A stretch of 5,456 nt of DNA, from the NCBI GenBank assembly GCA_028877005.1, contig JAGWPI010000341.1, positions 1 to 5,456 of the forward strand, in the 5' to 3' direction. The position numbers and the translations under genes are program-made. The stretch comes from Bacteroidota bacterium. GTDB taxonomy: Bacteria; Bacteroidota; Bacteroidia; Chitinophagales; Chitinophagaceae. Shown here piece by piece: positions 1 through 5,456 of the stretch. Position 1 is the stretch's first letter, and each line of letters starts with the position of its first letter. The notes beneath the pieces were generated by a model. The model was given only the letters and a program-made list of their open reading frames with translations, ran no database searches and was not told the origin of the DNA.

Positions 1-568
1 CTTTTTGATTTATGATGGTATCAACAGCAATAGCAGTTTTTCCGGTTTGTCGGTCGCCAATAATCAACTCACGCTGTCCACGTCCAATTGGAATCATGGC
101 ATCAATTGCTTTAATACCTGTTTGCAATGGTTCTTTTACCGGTTCGCGAAAAATAACGCCTGGGGCTTTACGTTCTAAAGGCATTTCATATAAATCGCCT
201 TTAATAGGACCTTTACCATCAATTGGTTCGCCAAGAGTGTTTAAAACACGGCCAACCATACCATCGCCTACTTGAATTGAGGCAATTTGGCCGGTTCTTT
301 TTACTTTAGCACCTTCTTTAATCCCCTCACTTTCACCCATCAATACCACGCCTACATTATCTTCTTCCAGGTTTAGTGCAATGGCTTTTACGCCATTATC
401 AAATTCTACCAGTTCGCCTGAACGCACGTTATTAAGGCCATATACACGGGCAATACCATCGCCCACTTGTAAAACAGTACCCACTTCTTCCAATTCAGCC
501 GATACATTAAAGTTACTCAACTGTTGCCTGAGTATGGCTGAAATTTCATCTGGTTTAATGTCTACCAT
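1..568 (-). CDS. atpA: ATP synthase F1 subunit alpha, N-terminal 189 residues (gene runs off the left edge)
   Basis: Alpha is the non-catalytic nucleotide-binding subunit of the F1 head; three alternate with three beta subunits on the cytoplasmic face of the membrane. The ATG at 568-566 begins [10 protein letters not shown], and 189 complete codons are present, against about 510 residues in E. coli. Residues 1-25 match the N-terminal helix that contacts subunit delta. About 28-95 are the beta-barrel crown, including [12 protein letters not shown] near 34-45. The nucleotide-binding domain follows, with [15 protein letters not shown] at 106-120 and the P-loop GDRQTGKT at 171-178, intact and with the alpha-type Gln. 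The gene starts 44 bp after atpH and is surely co-transcribed with it. No Shine-Dalgarno sequence is visible in the AT-rich spacer. The reading frame is clean to the edge; the truncation is due to the window. Confidence 0.98.
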   Translation of the reverse strand, partial: MVDIKPDEISAILRQQLSNFNVSAELEEVGTVLQVGDGIARVYGLNNVRSGELVEFDNGVKAIALNLEEDNVGVVLMGESEGIKEGAKVKRTGQIASIQVGDGMVGRVLNTLGEPIDGKGPIKGDLYEMPLERKAPGVIFREPVKEPLQTGIKAIDAMIPIGRGQRELIIGDRQTGKTAIAVDTIINQK

Positions 569-612
569 ATAGTTGATTTTATGCTATTGTTTTAAATAGA
601 AAATTTTGAAAT

Positions 613-1176
613 TTATTTAATTTGTTGCACGTATAAATTTTTTTGAAATTGTTTCTTAATGTCTTTCAAATCACGAAGTATACTTGCATCTACTAAATTA
701 TTTTGAAAACTTAGAACAAAACCTCCAATTAAAGCGGTGTTTACTTTTGTTTCTAATTGAATTTTATCAAACCCACGGGCAGTTTTAACTTTATTGGAAA
801 TGCTATTTTTTAAACTCTCAGAAATGGGTGTAGCGGTAGTAAGCGTAACAATATGAATACCTTTTAATGCATGGTATTGTTCTATAAATGCTTGTACAAT
901 TTCCGGCAACACATTTTCTCTTCCTTTTTTTACCAACAGTTCAATATATAAATTAGTTAAGGCACTAATTGATTTACCTGCAATGGCTTTAATAATGGCA
1001 TTTTTTTTATCAGAAGTAACCACTGGACTTTCTAATAGATTCACAAATTCTCTGCTGGCCTTGCAAACTGCATGTAAGTATTGCATATCGGCCATAATTG
1101 CTTCAAGTTTGTTCTGTTCTATGCTAATATCAATCAAGCTCTTAGCATATCGGTTCGCTAAACGGGGGTTATTCAT
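613..1176 (-). CDS. atpH: ATP synthase F1 subunit delta (OSCP homologue)
   Basis: Delta sits on top of the F1 head and ties the alpha N-termini to the b-subunit stator stalk, so that the head does not spin with the rotor. The protein has 187 residues, close to the E. coli 177. Residues 1-105 are the helical N-terminal domain: it opens with PRLANRYAKSLIDI, and the stretch ELLVKKGRENVLPEI at 79-93 is typical of the family. The C-terminal domain carries the diagnostic motif at about 144-170, with ALIGGFVL (148-155) followed by LVDASILRDL (161-170). The ATG at 1176 is chosen because it places the conserved RYAKSL segment at residues 9-14, as in relatives. It begins 28 bp after atpF and ends 44 bp before atpA, so it is an internal operon gene. 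No Shine-Dalgarno sequence is seen. Sequence identity in this family is low, but motif and gene order agree. Confidence 0.97.
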   Translation of the reverse strand: MNNPRLANRYAKSLIDISIEQNKLEAIMADMQYLHAVCKASREFVNLLESPVVTSDKKNAIIKAIAGKSISALTNLYIELLVKKGRENVLPEIVQAFIEQYHALKGIHIVTLTTATPISESLKNSISNKVKTARGFDKIQLETKVNTALIGGFVLSFQNNLVDASILRDLKDIKKQFQKNLYVQQIK

Positions 1177-1204
1177 TATCAGTTAAAATTACCAATTAAT
1201 AAAA

Positions 1205-1699
1205 CTAGTTTAAAGGAACTGCATTTACCAACGTTTCAATATATTTTTCTTGCTCTGCTTTATTACTTAACTCGCGATGTAATATTTTTTCGCTTACTTC
1301 AATCACTAATGCACCAACTTGATTTTTTACATCAGTTAAAGCAGCATTTTTTTGTTGTAAAATGGCAGTTTGAGCATCTGCAACAATGCGTTCATATTCT
1401 TGTTTCGCTTTTTCTTTTGCTTCAGCAATCATTTTATCTGACTGTTCTTTGGCTTCTTTCAAAATTACGGCACGTTCTTCTCTGGCTTTTGCCATTAAAG
1501 CTTCGTTTTCATTTTTTAAGGCGGCCATTTCAGCCTTGGTTTTTTCTGCCAAAGCAATGGCATCTGCAATACCGCTTTCTCGCTCCTTTAAAGTGCTGAG
1601 AATAGGTTTCCAAGCATATTTACGCAATACAATTAAAACAATAATAAAGGCTATGAACGTCCAAAATATTAAGCCTAAAGCGGGTGTTAACAATTGCAT
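1205..1699 (-). CDS. atpF: ATP synthase Fo subunit b
   Basis: Subunit b is the membrane-anchored peripheral stalk that holds F1 against rotation and also contacts subunit a. The 164 residues match the family length (E. coli 156). A single membrane helix spans about 6-25, with a short N-terminus. It is followed by the conserved KYAWKPI at 27-33 and by R40, which aligns with E. coli b-Arg36 next to the a/c interface. From about 36 to 140 the chain is a charged, Ala/Glu/Lys-rich continuous helix suited to the dimeric right-handed coiled coil. The C-terminal EKILHREL at 137-144 is the delta-contact region. Only one b-type gene lies between atpE and atpH, so the stalk is presumably a b2 homodimer rather than b/b'. 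The stop is 28 bp before atpH. Upstream is an unusually long 132-bp gap after atpE. Confidence 0.97.
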   Translation of the reverse strand: MQLLTPALGLIFWTFIAFIIVLIVLRKYAWKPILSTLKERESGIADAIALAEKTKAEMAALKNENEALMAKAREERAVILKEAKEQSDKMIAEAKEKAKQEYERIVADAQTAILQQKNAALTDVKNQVGALVIEVSEKILHRELSNKAEQEKYIETLVNAVPLN

Positions 1700-1768
1700 A
1701 TATTTAATTTCAATTTAATTTAAAAGGCAACTTATTTTTAATGCACCAAAACATTGTAACAATTAAAA

Positions 1769-1806
1769 TCAACTGCACTCGCCGCCCTTTGCATTGAATG
1801 CAGTTG

Positions 1807-1807
<1 letters not shown>
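1769..1807 (-). promoter_or_regulatory. Intercistronic hairpin between atpE and atpF (possible attenuator or mRNA stabiliser)
   Basis: A perfect 9-bp inverted repeat, TCAACTGCA (1769-1777) and TGCAGTTGA (1799-1807), flanks a 21-base loop. In the transcript direction the second arm is followed by TTTTAATTGTT, a short U-rich run. This is weaker than a standard intrinsic terminator: the stem has four G-C pairs of nine and only four consecutive Us. It may cause partial termination or mark the 3' end of a processed atpBE message. An alternative short stem, TGCA/TGCA around 1790-1802, would compete with it. The structure is directly visible; the function is inferred. Confidence 0.45.
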
Positions 1808-3216
<1,409 letters not shown>

Positions 3217-3236
3217 AAATTTGTTCAAATTTGCGG

Positions 3237-3244
3237 CAAAGATA
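3237..3244 (-). promoter_or_regulatory. Candidate atp operon promoter, -7 box TATCTTTG
   Basis: The minus strand reads TATCTTTG, an exact match to the Bacteroidota primary-sigma -7 consensus TAnnTTTG. It lies 20 bases before the atpB ATG at 3216, so transcription would begin about 14 bases before that codon. A clear -33 TTTG is not present; a run of seven Ts (3258-3264) is the only upstream candidate. The position supports a separate atp transcript starting after the exporter gene, and argues against the TTG at 3228 as start codon. Confidence 0.5.
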
Positions 3245-3295
3245 GGGGGATGGCTCTAAAAAAAGGATTGAACCTGAATTTTTGATTAAAAAAAG

Positions 3296-5149
3296 TTATA
3301 TAGAACCAACTGAAATAGGATGATGGGTATGTTTTTCAAACTGCATTTCATATAAACGGGCATAAAACCCTCCATTGGAGAGTAATTCTTGATGGGTACC
3401 TATTTCTTTTATTACCCCTTTATCTAACACAATTATTTTATGCGCTTTACGAATAGTAGACAAACGGTGGGCAATAATAATAGATGTTCGGCCCGCAATA
3501 AGGGTATCAATGGCTTTTTGAATCAGTTGTTCACTTTCACTATCAATAGAAGAAGTAGCTTCATCCAATATTAAAATAGCCGGATTGTAAAGTAAAGCCC
3601 TGATGAAAGAAAAAATTTGGCGTTGCCCTAAACTTAGGGTATTACCTCTTTCGCGTACATCAAAATCATATCCACCCGGAAGACGCATGATAAAATCGTG
3701 CACATCCATCATTTTAGCAGCTGCTATTACCTGTTCTTTTGTTATATCAGGATTACGTAGGGTAATATTATCAATGATTGAACCTGAAAATAAAAAAACG
3801 TCTTGCAGTACTACACCAATATTTTTTCGCAAAGCATCGGTTGTATAATCCTCAATTTTAACATCATCTATTAAAATACTTCCTTTTTGAATATGATATA
3901 AACGATTCATTAGGCTGGCAATAGAGGTTTTACCACTTCCTGTGTGGCCTACAATTGCTACCGTTTCTCCTGCTTGAATGGAAAAGTTTATGTCTTTTAA
4001 TACATATTGTTCTTCAATATATGCAAACCAAACATGATTAAAATCTATTTTACCTTTAATAGTTTGGGGGGCAAAACTACCTGCATTATTGGTTACATCC
4101 GGATTGTCTAGTACTTTAAACACCCTTTCTGCAGATACCATACCCATTTGCAACACATTAAACTTATCTGCAATTACCCTAAGTGGCCTAAAAATTTGGT
4201 TCATGAATAAAATAAAAGATACAATTTTTCCTGAAAAGTTAATCGGCGTTCCACCTCCAATCAAAATAGCCTGATTAGCTACCCACCAAATAATTAATGC
4301 AGAACTTAATGCCAGCACAATTTCTACAACAGGAAAAAAAATGCTATAAGCAAAAATGGCTTTAATATTAGCATTTCTATGTTCTCGGTTAATATTTTGG
4401 AACTTTTCAAACTCTTTATCTTCAACAGCAAATGCTTGTACTACCTGCATACCGGTAATGTGCTCTTGTACAAATGCATTGAGTGCCGCAACAGCATTTC
4501 TTACTCTAATAAAACTCTTATTCACAGCTTCTTTAAAATAGTAGGTAGCAATAATTAATACAGGAAATGGAATTAAGGCAATAAGAGTTAACTCCCAGTC
4601 AATCCAAAACATAGTAGCCAATGTAATAATAATGGTTAATAAATCAGCAACTATAGGAATTAATCCATCACTAAAAATATCATTAATACTTTCAATATCA
4701 TTAATGGTTCTTGTTGTTAAGGTACCTATGGGGGTTTTATCAAATTGTGATAAATTAAGATGCAACACTTTTTTATAAACAGCTACCCTTAAATCTTTTA
4801 CAACATGCTGTCCTAACCACGCAGTTAAAAAGGTAAATAAAAAGCGGACAATTGTTTCAATAATTAAAAATGCAATTTGAAAAATAGTTACTGCTATAAT
4901 AAACCCGGTTACCGTTGCCAAAGCTGTATTTCCAATAAAAAAATGTATCCATTGAGGAATATGAGGATGCTTGCCTGTAACCTCATCAACAGTTAATTGT
5001 ATTAAATACGGCCTAACAGGGGCAAAAAAAGCCATTACAATAGCTAAACCTATGCTACCATAAAATACTGAGCGATAGGGCTTCACAAAATGCAAAACCC
5101 TGCGAAGCAATGAAAAATTAAAAAAATTTTTTTTAGAATCAGTTGCCAT
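3296..5149 (-). CDS. ABC exporter half-transporter (fused permease and ATPase, MsbA/MdlB-like)
   Basis: This is a type IV ABC exporter half: one membrane domain plus one ATPase domain, which must dimerise to move a substrate (lipid, drug or peptide) out across the inner membrane. It has 617 residues. The permease covers about 20-335 with six helices near 28-47, 80-103, 163-182, 184-205, 265-290 and 305-320. The ATPase domain (about 366-600) is complete: A-loop Tyr377, Walker A GHTGSGKT (401-408), Q-loop Gln449, signature LSLGQRQ (505-511), Walker B ILILDE (525-530) with catalytic Glu530, D-loop SSID (533-536) and H-loop His561. The signature has Leu for the usual first Gly, but all catalytic residues are kept, so a homodimer could be active; a heterodimer partner elsewhere is possible. 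The substrate cannot be read from sequence. The ATG at 5149 lies 8 bases after a -7 box. Confidence 0.95.
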   Translation of the reverse strand: MATDSKKNFFNFSLLRRVLHFVKPYRSVFYGSIGLAIVMAFFAPVRPYLIQLTVDEVTGKHPHIPQWIHFFIGNTALATVTGFIIAVTIFQIAFLIIETIVRFLFTFLTAWLGQHVVKDLRVAVYKKVLHLNLSQFDKTPIGTLTTRTINDIESINDIFSDGLIPIVADLLTIIITLATMFWIDWELTLIALIPFPVLIIATYYFKEAVNKSFIRVRNAVAALNAFVQEHITGMQVVQAFAVEDKEFEKFQNINREHRNANIKAIFAYSIFFPVVEIVLALSSALIIWWVANQAILIGGGTPINFSGKIVSFILFMNQIFRPLRVIADKFNVLQMGMVSAERVFKVLDNPDVTNNAGSFAPQTIKGKIDFNHVWFAYIEEQYVLKDINFSIQAGETVAIVGHTGSGKTSIASLMNRLYHIQKGSILIDDVKIEDYTTDALRKNIGVVLQDVFLFSGSIIDNITLRNPDITKEQVIAAAKMMDVHDFIMRLPGGYDFDVRERGNTLSLGQRQIFSFIRALLYNPAILILDEATSSIDSESEQLIQKAIDTLIAGRTSIIIAHRLSTIRKAHKIIVLDKGVIKEIGTHQELLSNGGFYARLYEMQFEKHTHHPISVGSI

Positions 5150-5157
5150 GTTGTTAG

Positions 5158-5165
5158 CAAAATTA
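5158..5165 (-). promoter_or_regulatory. Candidate promoter of the ABC exporter gene, -7 box TAATTTTG
   Basis: The minus strand reads TAATTTTG, an exact TAnnTTTG match, ending 8 bases before the ATG at 5149. Transcription would start within a few bases of the start codon, giving an almost leaderless message. No good -33 TTTG is seen; TTTC about 22 bases further upstream is the nearest. The same nine bases, TTAATTTTG, precede the divergent gene. Confidence 0.45.
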
Positions 5166-5259
5166 ACAATATTCGAGCGGGTATGTTGAAAGGATTAAAA
5201 AATTATCTGAGTAATTTGCTTCAATGCAGCTCAACCACCCATTCCATAGAGAATATCAT

Positions 5260-5267
5260 TAATTTTG
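5260..5267 (+). promoter_or_regulatory. Candidate promoter of the relA/spoT gene, -7 box TAATTTTG
   Basis: TAATTTTG is an exact match to TAnnTTTG and ends 7 bases before the ATG at 5275. As for the divergent exporter gene, the transcript would have almost no leader. No TTTG is found at the expected -33 distance; one at 5215-5218 is too far upstream. An in-frame TAA at 5260-5262 rules out an earlier in-frame ATG start. Confidence 0.45.
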
Positions 5268-5274
5268 TATAGCT

Positions 5275-5456
5275 ATGGAGAATGAGCAATTAATAGACCC
5301 AACTACTTCAGATAACCAGTTACCGGCCTATACTTTAAACGAGGAGCAGGAAAAAAAAGAAATTTTACGCCGATATAGGGCATTATTAAAAAGCTTGCGT
5401 CCCAAATTAAAAAGAGGCGATAAAGAATTGGTGCGTCATGCTTTTGAAATGGCTGC
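5275..5456 (+). CDS. relA/spoT: RelA/SpoT-family (p)ppGpp synthetase/hydrolase, N-terminal 60 residues (runs off the right edge)
   Basis: Enzymes of this family make and degrade the alarmone (p)ppGpp in the stringent response, acting in the cytoplasm and at ribosomes. Only 60 complete codons are present (full-length proteins are about 700-750 residues). Residues 1-22 are an unconserved polar leader. The segment EKKEILRRYRALLKSLRP at 26-43 and then KRGDKELVRHAFEMA at 46-60 match what I recall of the start of long Bacteroidota RelA/SpoT proteins; the latter leads into the HD hydrolase domain, whose catalytic motifs would lie beyond the edge. The ATG at 5275 is the only ATG after the in-frame stop at 5260 that fits; the next in-frame ATG is codon 59. 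It is divergent from the exporter gene across 125 bp. Identification rests on a short stretch, so family assignment is likely but its synthetase/hydrolase balance is unknown. Confidence 0.8.
   Translation, partial: MENEQLIDPTTSDNQLPAYTLNEEQEKKEILRRYRALLKSLRPKLKRGDKELVRHAFEMA

Noticed and set aside
1753..1763. Odd palindrome ATTGTAACAAT in the atpE-atpF spacer as an operator
   Set aside because: The arms are five bases in AT-rich DNA with a single central base and no second copy near a promoter; chance is sufficient.
3217..3228. TTG at 3228 as the atpB start, adding MNKF
   Set aside because: The in-frame ATG at 3216 is four codons later and still gives a complete signal peptide. The TTG lies only 8 bases after the likely -7 box, near the predicted transcription start.
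3245..3295. Possible intrinsic terminator after the ABC exporter gene
   Set aside because: There are two T-runs on the minus strand, but I found no G-C stem before either; only A/T runs pair with each other.

Overview
The window reads as ordinary chromosome of an AT-rich member of the Bacteroidota (probably the Chitinophagia/Sphingobacteriia side). Three things point there. No gene has a convincing Shine-Dalgarno sequence before its start. Three of the likely promoter positions carry the Bacteroidota -7 box TAnnTTTG. The AtpB protein has a signal peptide and a long periplasmic N-terminal extension. The phylum is an inference; no rRNA or other taxonomic marker is present.

Layout. Positions 1-3216, minus strand, hold most of an ATP synthase operon, read right to left: atpB (a), atpE (c), atpF (b), atpH (delta) and the first 189 codons of atpA (alpha), which runs off the left edge. 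Upstream on the same strand, 3296-5149 encodes a complete one-polypeptide ABC exporter half-transporter. From 5275 to the right edge, on the plus strand, is the start of a RelA/SpoT-type (p)ppGpp synthetase/hydrolase. The exporter and RelA/SpoT genes are divergent and share a 125-bp intergenic region.

How the genes work together. AtpB, AtpE and AtpF form the membrane Fo motor (a, c-ring, b stalk). AtpH joins the b stalk to the catalytic head, of which alpha is one of the two main subunits. Residues visible here indicate a proton-driven (not sodium-driven) enzyme with the mitochondrial-type His/Glu arrangement in subunit a. The exporter and RelA/SpoT have no obvious mechanistic link to ATP synthase and look like chromosomal neighbours.

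Regulation visible in sequence: a candidate atp promoter between the exporter gene and atpB; a pair of matching TTAATTTTG elements on opposite strands serving the exporter and RelA/SpoT genes, each so near its ATG that the mRNAs may be almost leaderless; and inverted repeats just after atpE, where extra c-subunit expression would be useful. There are no gene-free stretches over 300 bases. I saw no mobile element, CRISPR array, tRNA or rRNA, and nothing that looks like a wholly new system.
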